From Nemertoderma westbladi (Eukaryota > Xenacoelomorpha > Nemertodermatida > Nemertodermatidae): 64,000 nt of DNA. The notes below the pieces were generated by a model. That model saw nothing but the letters and a program-made list of their open reading frames with translations, was not told the DNA's origin and did not search any database. Positions 21,795 through 31,625 of this stretch are shown here, piece by piece. The position numbers and the translations under genes are program-made. The stretch is from the NCBI GenBank assembly GCA_032718475.1, contig JAUCBJ010008580.1, positions 1-64,000 of the forward strand, written 5' to 3'. Each line of letters starts with the position of its first letter. The stretch's first letter is position 1.

Positions 21795-23770
21795 GTTTGA
21801 TTGTACGATTGAATGCCTACTACTATAACGACAGTTAAAGCAAGTCTAGTAATTCAGTATCAACTGTTAGCCTAGTAATTAATTACCGATATCGTTACTT
21901 AATGTAACGCGATATATATATAATATATTAGAATACCGGTATACACTTATAGTATATATATAAGTATTATTACAGACTAGGGTTTGTCACAGAATACCGG
22001 TATATAATTTCAGCACAAATATATATAAATATGTAATAAGCCTACCGTGAATACCGGTATACAGCTTACACTTATAGTATATATAAGTATAATTATAGAC
22101 TAGAATTAATTACAGAATACCGGTATATAATTTCAGCATAAATTTATAGAAATAAATATAATAAGCCTACTATAAATACCGGTAATGTCAATTATTTTAG
22201 AATAACTGAATTTCTGAATTTTAGGGTTACTTTTCTTTACTTTGTTACTGTTATTAAGCAGTAGTCCAACTGATATTAAGACCTAATTGATGTATGACAG
22301 GCCTACTACTTTATAAATCGGTTTGAGTTGATTTATAATATATATATACCCTTATAATGGGTTTTTGACAATATTTGAAATAAATGTTATTATTTCTGGT
22401 AAGGAGTCACTACACAGAAGCTGAACGCTCTCAGTGAAGTGCTACTTATTGGACACTAAAACAAATAATTCTACTTGACTAAGTTACTTATTACTACAAA
22501 TTACGTACAATTACAGGGTGAGATTACAATCTCTAGATAAATACAAAAATTACACGTACAAATTTTTTAGGGTAATTTTACAGGAAATCTACAAACCAGC
22601 CTAACAAGGGTTAGAATTTCTGGTTTATTCAACGGACAGGATACTACGGTATTTGAAAATAATTAAGCAGTAGTAAATAAATTGCGTTGTCCAGATAAGA
22701 AAATACCACCGTCTGACGACTTATAGTCTTTAGCTGTACAGCTCTATAAGTACTACGTTATGTACCCGTAGTGTTCCTACCTAGAAGTTAATTACCGCAG
22801 CCAACCAGAGCTAACTTGCCTATTAACCACTTTATAACACAAATATACTGCCTACACACTAATTACCTTCGGAAAGTATTGTACACTAAACCCTAAATTA
22901 GGTACAAGTACTTATACAACAAATAACCAGCAGTTAAATATACTTGTACAGCTAAAAGAACCACGGCATCTGCTGGAGTGACTAGAGCATAAAATCACCA
23001 GTCTTTACCTACGCCAAGCAGCCCTGATGCAGTACCGGGGTTAATTTAACTATAACGGTATGTATAACAAGCACAATTACTGTAGGAATAAACTTGGGGA
23101 GTTATGTATGTTGCGAATACTCGCAAATACTCTGAATAATAAATAAATACGCTACCCGTACAGACTACACAAACAAAATACAAACCAAACGCTGGCATAC
23201 TACTATCAAGCCTAAATAAACTACAGTATATGCAGACTCCGAAATGGTTAGTTAGTATGCGTTCTAACCGAGTAGCACGACTTATTCTTTCGGGGGGGAT
23301 TTACCTTACAGCACTGGATGCCCCCACCTTCCTAAGTAGTACTTTATCGGACATACACTCTACACACACTGCAATCTCTTCAGACTCAACAACAGTCAGA
23401 CAACAATCCAGCCTACAAATTATTTGTACAATCTGAGCAGGCTTACACACCCTCTGCTCAATATTACACTTACAAATAAATAAAACTGACAGAAATAAAT
23501 AAGCTCTAAAAGAAACAAGGGGTGTACAGTACAGTCCCTAATCTCTTAAACAGCCTACCTATATACAATATCACAATCGAAATAATACTGGTACCGGTAA
23601 GTACCGGTTCGGGTGGTTAGGTAGTTAGGCCTACAGGTTACCGTCCGACTGGTACAGTCGAATTTATTGCCTACGTGCAATCAAAACATAAAATCTATTA
23701 CTGTTCTTACCAGAACAGTAGACAACTGTATTTGATGTCTGCTCTGCAATCAGAAACTGAAATCTATTAC
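21795..23770 (-). other. BEL-1 5' leader
   Basis: About 2 kb between the 5' LTR and the gag start, with no ORF of note. It contains an array (21,931-22,185) in which gaataccggtat recurs at 21,931, 21,992, 22,049, 22,115 and about 22,174. This is a 118-123 bp unit with two palindromic ataccggtat cores per unit. Next to the LTR, aaatctattactgttc is duplicated (about 23,690-23,706 and 23,760-23,776), so the LTR edge sits in a short direct repeat. I cannot see a convincing tRNA primer-binding site. Confidence 0.6.
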
Positions 23771-24919
23771 TGTTCGCGCTTTCAGACCTTTAGCAGTTTA
23801 ACCCGCCAATTTTAGGTGTCCTCTTATTTATAAATCGACTTTAGCCTATAACAATTATTTAATGCACATGAAGTAACATTAGCCGAAGCCAGTCTATGCG
23901 CGATCATTCACCCACGGTTAAGGGAGACTGGATTCGGATGCTTTGAAGTGATTGCGGTGCAGACCTACGGTATTATTCGATTGGTAGTTACTATATAATC
24001 TCTGACAATATTATTCACTTTCGGGGAAATATTAACAGTTCCTTTAGGACGTGGCGCTTTAAGTATAAAACAGAGTTATGACTTACACTAAACACATCGA
24101 GATGGCTATTGATTTTCGTAAATGGCGCATTCTTTAGGAGATGCTTTATTATCTGTTACACTACTGCATACGATTTCACACTGCTGCACACTGATCTGCC
24201 GACCGTCACTGAATTTAATCATATATAAGGAGGATAGCAACTGACACATGTAGGGCTTATGAAATAGCATTGAATGCACACAAAAACCACTGTAATGTAA
24301 GTCGCAATTGCTACCGGTAACCAGTCTCTCTAACCTTTGGTAATCAAGAAGATTGGGGTTTTATGATTATTTCTCGATATTCTCCAAATATAAAAACATA
24401 TCCATCAACAGGTAACAATTAATAACCGACAGTAAATAGCAGTAAAATAATGCGGTGAAATTGGTGCAGTTTGGATTGTTCAGTGTAGTGTGTTTGGTAA
24501 TAGATTTACGCTTTTATAATCAAAGCCGTCTAATGTTGGCCAAAGTCTGAAACTTCCAACACAGAAGCACAGAATCATTTCCAAGCAGTTGTTCTCGCTC
24601 AGAAAGGTAAACAAAGACCGTCATGCATTGCGCGGTTTTCCGTAGGCCTCTGTGCAAAATCGCTCTGATTGGTCGAGCGAGCCGAACAAAGGAAGTTAAG
24701 AAAGCTCCACATCGACATCAAATCAGCTGATAGATTTCGTCATCTGAACTACACTGTATTAAGAGTATTTGGGGTATTGCGGCATAAAATGGCTTGTTAT
24801 GTCCGCTAAAACACCTACAGAGTACATTGCGGAGAAAATGGCTTGTTATGTCCGCTAAAACAACTAAACAGTTCATAGCGGAGAAAAAATGACTGGTTAT
24901 ATCCGCAAAAGCTTTTACA
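23771..24919 (-). repeat. BEL-1 5' LTR (LTR-C)
   Basis: 1,149 bp, nearly identical to LTR-A; the 11-nt size difference is explained by one deletion near 24,660. The right flank is ATGAG, matching the left flank of LTR-A. It carries the three-copy 48-bp block (about 24,780-24,905), the CCAAT box near 24,670 and the TATA-like element near 24,230 in minus orientation, so it would drive gag-pol. Confidence 0.9.
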
Positions 24920-25577
24920 ATGAGATGGAGAATGAAAATAGTGAGGGTCAGGATGAAGTTGAAGAGAGTGATGTTGAGAATGAAGAAAGTGAAGATCAGG
25001 AAGAGGATGAAGAAAGTGAAGATCAAGAAGAGGGTGAAGAAAGCAAAGGTCAGGAAGAGAATGAAGAAAGTGAAGAACAGGAAGGGGATGAAGAAAGTGA
25101 AGAACAGGAAGAGGATGAAGAAGAGGAAGAGGAAGAGGATGAAGGAAGTGAAGGTGGGGAAGAGGATGAAGAAAGTGAAGGTCAGAAAGAGGGTGAAGAA
25201 AGTGAAGATCAGGAAAGTGAAGAATAGGATGAAAATGTTGATAATGAGGAAATATTGCGACAACTACTTGAAAATAAGATTAAATTGCAGAAAATTATTA
25301 ATCATTTGAAGGAAAATGAAGAAAATAAAGAGGTGACATTGACCCAAGTTCTAGGAAGTAAAATTAAATTACATAAATTTATTAAATATTTAGAAGAGAA
25401 TGAATAAAGAAGAGATATTGAGGCAAATATTAGTAAACAAAAATCAAATGCGGAAATTTATTAAACAAATAGAAGAAAATGAAGAAAATTGAGAAGAAAT
25501 ATTAACACAGGTCCTGGTAAATAAAAGTAAATTATTGAAAATTAATGAACAATTGAATAAAATTAAGAAACAGTTGG
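24920..25577 (+). pseudogene. Interrupted acidic-protein gene, middle piece
   Basis: The first 100 codons after the BEL-1 duplication are almost entirely Glu, Asp, Ser, Gln and Gly in an imperfect 10-12 codon repeat (EESEDQEEDE). Stops at 25,225 and later interrupt what follows: four degenerate units of about 32 residues of the form EEILRQ(L/I)LxNKxxxxKxIxxLEENEEN, amphipathic and coiled-coil-like. The last codons before the TTAA site (KIKKQL) read straight into 27,174 when the TTAA element is left out. Unknown function. It could be a host gene relic or part of an older mobile element. Confidence 0.55.
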
Positions 25578-25581
25578 TTAA

Positions 25582-27173
25582 CCCTATTAAACCCGGGGGG
25601 GGGGGGGGGAGGGGTCAATATGACCCCCCTCGCGGTTTTTTTATTATAATTCTGAAACAAACGCAGTTGGGAATCTGAAATTTTATGAATTTTCCTAAAA
25701 ATCTATTGTCTTCCTAGTATTGAAAATCGTTTTCAAAAATATTGGGTAGTTTTCGAGTTATAGCACCATTTTTTAACCCTACTTTTGGCACTTTTTTGAG
25801 ACGTTTTTTGAAAATTACATTTCATTAAATGTTAATTGTAACATCTCTATTATTGATTTACACCGGTTTTTTGGTGTTAGAAATTGGATGGATTTCATAT
25901 AAATTGATTTAGAAATTTCAAACTTGTTTTTTTCGGCGGGTGCCAATTTTTGGTGCCAGCACCAAATTTTGAAATATGTCAATTTTGTAAATTGATTGTG
26001 TGAAACTTGTTTTTTACGCAATTGGGGTTTTTTGGGGTTCTGGTTTCGATGAAATATATACGAGTTGCACCAAGCGTATCAAACTTGTATTTTTCGGTGG
26101 TGGGTGCAAATTTTGGTGCTGCACAAAATTTTGAAAATCCATTCAATTGATAAAATTGTTTGTGACAATTTATTTCTTGCGTTTTAGAGGTTTATGGCTA
26201 TTCTGAATTGAATGGAATATATAATTTTCGATCTAGGTATCTCAAACTTGTATTTTTCGGAAGTGGGTGCAAAATGTGGTGCTAGCACCAAATTTTGAAA
26301 ACCATCAAATATGTCAATTGATTGTGTCACCTTGTTTCTTGCGTTATACGGGTTTGTGATGGTTCTGAATTCATTGGAATCAGTAAAAATTTCATAAGAG
26401 TTCTCAAACTTGTATTTTTCGCCGGTGGGTGAAAATTGTTGTGCCAGAACCAAATTTTGGAAAATATGCAAATTGATAATTACATAGTATCACCTTGTTT
26501 CTTGCGTTATACGGGTTTATGAGGGTCCTGAATCCGATGGAATCAATAAAAACAGCACTGGACATCGCAAACTTGTAGTTTTTGGTGATGGGTACGAAAT
26601 TTGGTGCTAGCACCAAAATTTGCCAAATTACGCCAAAAAATACAAGTAGCAATGATCTGGCATATTAGAAATGTATTCCATTAGAATCAGCGCCCTCGAA
26701 AACCTGAAAATGTGAATTTAAAGCATCGTATAAGTGAAATAAAAATTTTTGTGTTCTAACTGAAAAGTGCTGGTTACTTGTTTTTTTCATTTTTTTCCTA
26801 CGCAGAGAGGACTAAACACCCATTTATAGTAATCATATCATTTTTTAATATTTTCCAATGTATTTTGCACCCCAGAAAACCTGTATTGAAAAATAATTAG
26901 CCGAAAATGTAACTTTCAAATTTGGTGAAAATTGTGCACTACTTGTAATTTTGGTGCTGCAATATAACAACCCCAGTACATTTTTTCGAAAAATTTTTTT
27001 TCGGTCGGATCCAGACAAGTGAAACCTACGTACAAACAAAAAATCAGACGTTTTCGTAAATATTATTTTGTAGATTTTAGAGGGGGGGGGGGGGGGGGGG
27101 GGGGGGGGGTGGGGGGTCAATATGACCCCCCCCCGGTATTTGTACATCATTTTATAGCCCGGTACTAATAGGG
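25582..27173. mobile_element. pB-1: non-autonomous piggyBac-like TTAA element
   Basis: Flanked by TTAA on both sides (25,578-25,581; 27,174-27,177) with inverted ends starting CCCTATTA. Inside each end is a long G run and the perfect palindrome ggggtcaatatgacccc (25,611-25,627; 27,113-27,129). The body holds five tandem units of about 162 bp, marked by aacttgt at 25,921, 26,082, 26,245, 26,407 and 26,570, each with tggtgc(c/t)agcacca. No transposase is encoded. TTAA targets and CCCT ends are the known piggyBac hallmark; assignment beyond that is inference. Confidence 0.8.
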
Positions 27174-27313
27174 TTAATGAGGAAGATGAAAGTAAAGAAA
27201 ATCAACCATCTTTTACTTATTTTCGAAGACCTATGATAAAAAAAACTCTCATACAGTATATACCCGCGCAGGAGGACGCTATTGATATTTGTTTGTTTGA
27301 GTTGCTTTCATAA
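27174..27313 (+). pseudogene. Interrupted acidic-protein gene, 3' piece
   Basis: With pB-1 and one TTAA left out, the frame continues from 25,577 as VNEEDESKENQPSFTYFRRP and runs to a TAA at 27,311-27,313. The C-terminus is basic then hydrophobic (MIKKTLIQYIP, DICLFELLS). The clean join at TTAA shows that the TTAA element entered what was a continuous frame here. Confidence 0.5.
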
Positions 27314-27498
27314 TAGTATTAGGACTATTTATCCATAACAATTATATTAGTATTATGAGTATTTATCCATAACAATTATATTAGTATTAGGAGTATTTAT
27401 CCATAATAATTATATTAGTATTATAAATATTATTTACCCACAATATTTATTGTGTCATACAGTAGATATTGTGTAATAGTCATACAGTAGATATTGTG
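27314..27498 (+). repeat. Tandem repeats, 34-bp and 28-bp units
   Basis: A unit of about 34 bp with attagtattaggagtattta and tccataacaattat recurs roughly four times (27,314-27,440). It is followed by two copies of tcatacagtagatattgtg (about 27,452-27,498). No coding is seen. Confidence 0.8.
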
Positions 27499-28510
27499 TA
27501 ATAATAATAATAATAATTGTTTATTCGAGGACCCCCAAGTTTCCCTGGTGTCCCATAACGTACATGGCCTATAGTTCTAGCACAAACAAAAAGTAGAGTA
27601 AAGTAATGTAGTAAGGAAACACAATTGTATGTACACGTAATAAATTAATAAGACCCTTATTCAGCCCAATTTCTTAAAACAGACATCCCCATGATTCTAC
27701 TATGGCAGCAAGTGGTCATAATAGTTGCCTGTACGAGGCTATTCGGGCAACTATAGGCACGGCCTAAAAAAGACGTTATAGCCCCCGATCTAATATGAAT
27801 AAACTTTGATAACCCCAGGCTACCAAACATATACGAAGCACTGCACCCCCATGGAGATTTGAATAACCTCCTTGCTGTATTATTATACGCTACCCTAAAC
27901 TTATTATGCACCATACTAGAATAATTTGACCTAGCCCACAGTGAATTACAGTATATCTGGGTACAAAAACTACGAAATAATTTAATTTTTACCGTAACCG
28001 AGCACCCCCCGAATTTCCTAATTATAATATTTGCACGCCTACAAAAACTACGAAGTTGATTGTAAATATCAAAATCATCATCGGTAGAGCTACACAGGAT
28101 GTGCCCTAAGTACTTTACCTCTGACACTACTTCAATATTAAGACCATTAATTGTAACCTGACCGACATCTGTATTCTTCGCACATTTTGGATAATAAAAT
28201 AAGCACTTGGTTTTCTTACAATTTACTTTTATACAATGCTCTAATGCGTACGATTCAAAAATATGAAGTAACTTTTGTAACCCATTAATCGATTTCGAAC
28301 ATATCGCTAAGTCATCCGCGTACATTAAATTATTAATACGGACCCCTGACATTTGACACCCTATCCCCGAATTAGAAAGTTCCTTACTTAGGTCATCTTC
28401 ATCTATATACACACTATACAGGTACGGCGATAATATCCCACCCTGTTTCGTACCATTTGAAACCTGAAAACTCTCTGATATGCACTCCCCCCATTTTTCA
28501 AAAAGAACCT
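27499..28510 (-). mobile_element. LINE-3: 3' end of a different non-LTR element
   Basis: Minus strand: an RT C-terminal frame (28,503-27,657), a short 3' UTR and an (ATT)n tail at 27,499-27,519. The tail and protein differ from those of LINE-1 and LINE-2, so this is another family. The 5' end stops abruptly near 28,510 within the RT, a 5' truncation. No clear target-site duplication is seen. Confidence 0.75.
27657..28506 (-). pseudogene. Non-LTR reverse transcriptase, C-terminal fragment
   Basis: 251 uninterrupted codons from 28,412, and the same frame extends upstream to about 28,506 with the conserved NGTKQGGILSP block. The catalytic motif is YADD (NLMYADDLAICSKS), followed by the thumb blocks KVNCKKTKCL and EVKYLGHIL and a Cys/Arg-rich C-terminus. 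The finger region and endonuclease are absent, so it cannot work. It is part of LINE-3. Confidence 0.85.
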
Positions 28511-28798
28511 GTGATATGTGTAATGTGTCATATATAGTGTGTTATATGTTATATGACAGTCTGCATGTAGACGGGCAATATACAGTTATCTGATACATAC
28601 TGTACTTCATGGCGATGAGGATGTCAGGATAGGCCTGCAGGTAGTAGGCCACAGTATTGCGTTAGGCCTAAGAAACCTGCAAGTAGGCAGGTAGGCCAGG
28701 CAAGTAGCCTAAACATGACTGCGAGATAAGCGATATAATAAATAAACTGCCGGCTAACTGATAAACTGTTCGATTATTGTTGTTAAACATTTGAATTT

Positions 28799-29770
28799 AT
28801 GATTATGGCCCATGGAATTGATCCACGTACATTTATTCTGAAAAAATGTGGTCCAGAGTTTGATGTTTCATCGGACCGCTTAGATATTTGGCGTGCACGG
28901 TATGATGTGAACACAACTGTTAAAATTCATCACTAAGAAGACTACTGAGGATGTAGTCGATGATGCGGAGTTGGTAAATAATGACGATACTGCTAGTGTA
29001 ATACTGCAACTTAACGATAAGCTTCCTGTGGCGGATAAATTCGATATCGAATTAATTTTGAATGGAATAGAGGCACACATCCGGGGTGCAACCAACATAC
29101 GAGTATACCGAGATGAACTGATGAAGAGAACTCAGAAAAGCAGAGAACGGTTTCGGGATTTCCTTCTGGACCTACGAGATAAACTCAAACACTGCGGATA
29201 TAAAAATGAAGCAGGAGACCCTGAAGACAACCGACTGCTCGATACTATTATATTCAACGTCCATGATGGCGAGGCTAAACGTAAACTTCTCGAGAAAGGA
29301 AACGATTTAACCATTGATGAGGCTATACGAATATGTGAAGCAGATGAAGCTTCACGTATGGATCAGGCAAAATTAACAGGAAATTCACATATTGTTTGAG
29401 ACAGTCTAAATGATATAAATAAACTCAGTCAGTATAAACAGCCAAAGTCCCCACAAGAATGTCATCTTGTAATATGAATGCCGGTACTAGAAATAGTTCT
29501 GAACCACTCCGGGCCCAGGGCTATGGGCCACGGTGTAGGCAGTGTGCAAGACACCCACACAATCCTGGAGAAATTTGTCCTGCTAACTAACAATCTCCGA
29601 TGCGATAATTGCGGATCGTTCGGGCATTTTCGAGCAGTATGTAGGAATTCAACTTCTGTATACAGTACACAGAATTTGAATTCCTACATACTGCTCGAAA
29701 ATGCCCAAACGATCCGCAATTATTGCATCGGAGATTGTGGTGGTGGTGGTCCACCTCGCCAGACCAGAGC
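28799..29770 (+). pseudogene. Gypsy-1 gag with CCHC knuckle
   Basis: Start ATG 28,799 (MIMAHGIDPRTF). A stop near 28,935 and a +1 shift lead to the frame 28,971-29,399, with FDIELILNGIEAHIRGATN, RFRDFLLDLRDKLKHCGY and a LLDTIIFNVHDGEAKRKLLE block, typical of gypsy gag. After another break, a CCHC knuckle (CDNCGSFGHFRAVC) lies at about 29,599-29,645. The knuckle is the left arm of a 62-bp inverted duplication. A Gly-rich stretch follows. Not functional as it stands. Confidence 0.8.
29591..29737. repeat. 62-bp inverted repeat containing the gag zinc knuckle
   Basis: The left arm (29,591-29,652) and right arm (29,676-29,737) are reverse complements with about two mismatches, around a 23-nt loop. 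The arms encode the CCHC knuckle of Gypsy-1 gag, so the minus strand also reads a knuckle (CNNCGSFGHFRAVC). The arrangement would form a strong cruciform or RNA hairpin. Confidence 0.95.
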
Positions 29771-30039
29771 ATTCCAAAGTAGTCGAGGTAATCCTCGTTA
29801 TAACCATGTCCACATGTGCAATGCAGACTATGAACAGGACTATGACAATGAAAGTTATCCCAATGTGGGAAATATAGATCTTGATGATAATGTTTATGGT
29901 TCATACCATAGTAGCAACACAGAATACAACGAAAATTCTGATGAATCTTTTCTCACATCTTTAATCGCTGTTACTAAAAATGCAGATGTAAGAGGCTTGG
30001 ATGTTCTGTACATCATCATCCGAGGTGCTGGATTACGTG

Positions 30040-31111
30040 GTCTAAGGGATGGGAGTATTTTAGATTTGGTTGGCTACCGGACAGTGGGGCCAATGTCACC
30101 ACATTGACTATGAAAATATTTCATAAATATGGGGGAATTTATATCAACTCCATGCAGGAGACAACCCACATGGTCCAGACGGTACACCAGCATCGTTAAC
30201 CACTATAGGTTTATTTCAGGGGGAGTTATGGCTAGGCACTAAATATTATCATACAAGTATCATGGTGAGTGAAGGCCTTATAACCCCAATTCTATCACGA
30301 CAAGGCTGTATTAAACTAGGTTTATTGCCAGAAAGTTTCCCTCGACAACTATTCAAAATTCACTCTCAAGGGCCAGCAGTATCCCCTAGCTCTAAACATA
30401 TCAACATAGATGCTGAATGGCTACGCACTGGTGAACCAGTGCAACTACGCTTTCATAATGACATCACTCCAGTAAAAGTATATACTCTACGACAAATACC
30501 CTTACCATTACGAGATATTGTAAAATCTGATTTAGCAAAACTCAGTGAAGACTGTGTTATCGAACCCGTAATTGATGCCCCCGATTGGATATCTCCCATG
30601 GTCGCTGTCCCCATAAAGTGACAGCCACAAGAGAAAACTAAAATTAGGTTAACAGTTGACTTTCAAGCTCTCAATAGAGCTATAGTTCGACCCATATTTC
30701 AAATTCGCCCGCCACGTGATATCGTAAGCTCACTACCAGACTGGGCCATGCATTTCACAGTATTGGATGGCCTAAAAGGATACAATCAAGTAGGCCTCCA
30801 CGAGAATAGTCGCCACTTTACAACATTTGTTACCCCATTTGGACTCTACCGTTACCTTCATATTACCATGGGGATCTCGTCAGCTAGCGATGAGTAGAAC
30901 CGCCGACTATTTGAGGCTATTGACCCTTTGCCATGCGCAGATAATGTGGTCGAAGATATTATTATTTTCAGCAGCAATGTAGAAGACCACATCCATGATG
31001 TTGAATTTATTGAAACAATGTGAACGATTTGCAATCTCACTCAATCCTACTATGGTACAATTCTGTCAAACAGAAGTGTCATTTGGCAGTTATAAGGTGT
31101 CAAAAGGTATG
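30040..31111 (+). pseudogene. Gypsy-1 protease and first half of RT
   Basis: A protease motif (PDSGANVTTL) is readable at about 30,075. The RT starts in the frame 30,262-30,621, which has IEPVIDAPDWISPMVAV. After a stop at 30,619 the same domain continues with RLTVDFQALNRAIVRP, FTVLDGLKGYNQV, TPFGLYRYL and VEDIIIFSSN, where the usual catalytic (Y/F)xDD has become VEDI. It ends in FGSYKVSKGM exactly at the Gypsy-2 target site. Several stops. Inactive. Confidence 0.85.
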
Positions 31112-31535
31112 TGTGATGTAATACCAGTCGAGGTTAATGAACTCATAACCTGACATGGGCGCCAGAAAATCATTATTACAATATTAACTGTAATTCTCAA
31201 GAATGATTATTTTCGCTCAGATTATTGACCTTCGGTTAATGTATTATAAACATTAGGTGATGGGCTTATTGAGTTGGGATATTAGATAGGTATACCATAT
31301 ACTACTACTGTGTAGTTTATTGACCTATGTTTGATGTATTGTAAAACATCTGGTGATGGGTTAATTGAGTTGAGATATAGTTTATATCATTATCTTGGTA
31401 TAAAAAAGATTTATTGTTACCAACACCGATCGTGTTGGATTTAATAATTTCAAAGATTAATATAGGTAACATTTATGTTTCTATAAATTATATTTTGAAC
31501 TTACATATTATGTATCTTATATTGATACCACAACA
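31112..31535 (+). repeat. Gypsy-2 5' LTR
   Basis: TG...CA ends. An internal near-repeat is seen: tattgacctt(c)ggttaatgta / aaacattaggtgatgggctt and tattgacctatgtttgatgt / aaacatctggtgatgggtta, about 120 bp apart. The following bases, tttgcgcagtgtgaggtgc, are where a primer-binding site would lie; I cannot match them to a tRNA. Confidence 0.95.
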
Positions 31536-31625
31536 TTTGCGCAGTGTGAGGTGCATCATTCAATATATTTGCATATCCTATATTTGCTTTCTTCTTCCGC
31601 TCTTGCTTAGAAGTCCAGCAACACG

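Larger units (their letters stand above)
3999..24919 (-). mobile_element. BEL-1: giant BEL/Pao LTR retrotransposon with third ORF
   Basis: Minus-strand order: 5' LTR (24,919-23,771), leader, gag, pol (protease, RT, RNase H, integrase), 1.7-kb spacer, ORF3, internal LTR-like copy, ORF3 3' fragment, 3' LTR (5158-3999). The outer LTRs are near-identical apart from scattered substitutions and an 11-nt indel, have TG...CA ends, and are flanked by the 5-bp duplication ATGAG (3994-3998 and 24,920-24,924). BEL/Pao identity rests on the gag zinc-knuckle layout and the integrase. At 20.9 kb it is far above the usual size for the group, because of ORF3, the long spacers and an extra LTR at 6537-7756. 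Several stops and frameshifts make it non-autonomous now. Confidence 0.9.

Noticed and set aside
24889-25227. A free-standing 112-codon acidic protein gene
   Set aside because: Its start lies inside the BEL-1 LTR. The acidic codons belong to the older frame that continues from 3998, so the apparent start is a by-product of the insertion.
29587-29904. A minus-strand gene with a CCHC knuckle
   Set aside because: The knuckle is the right arm of an inverted duplication of Gypsy-1 gag. No start, partner domains or promoter are seen on that strand.
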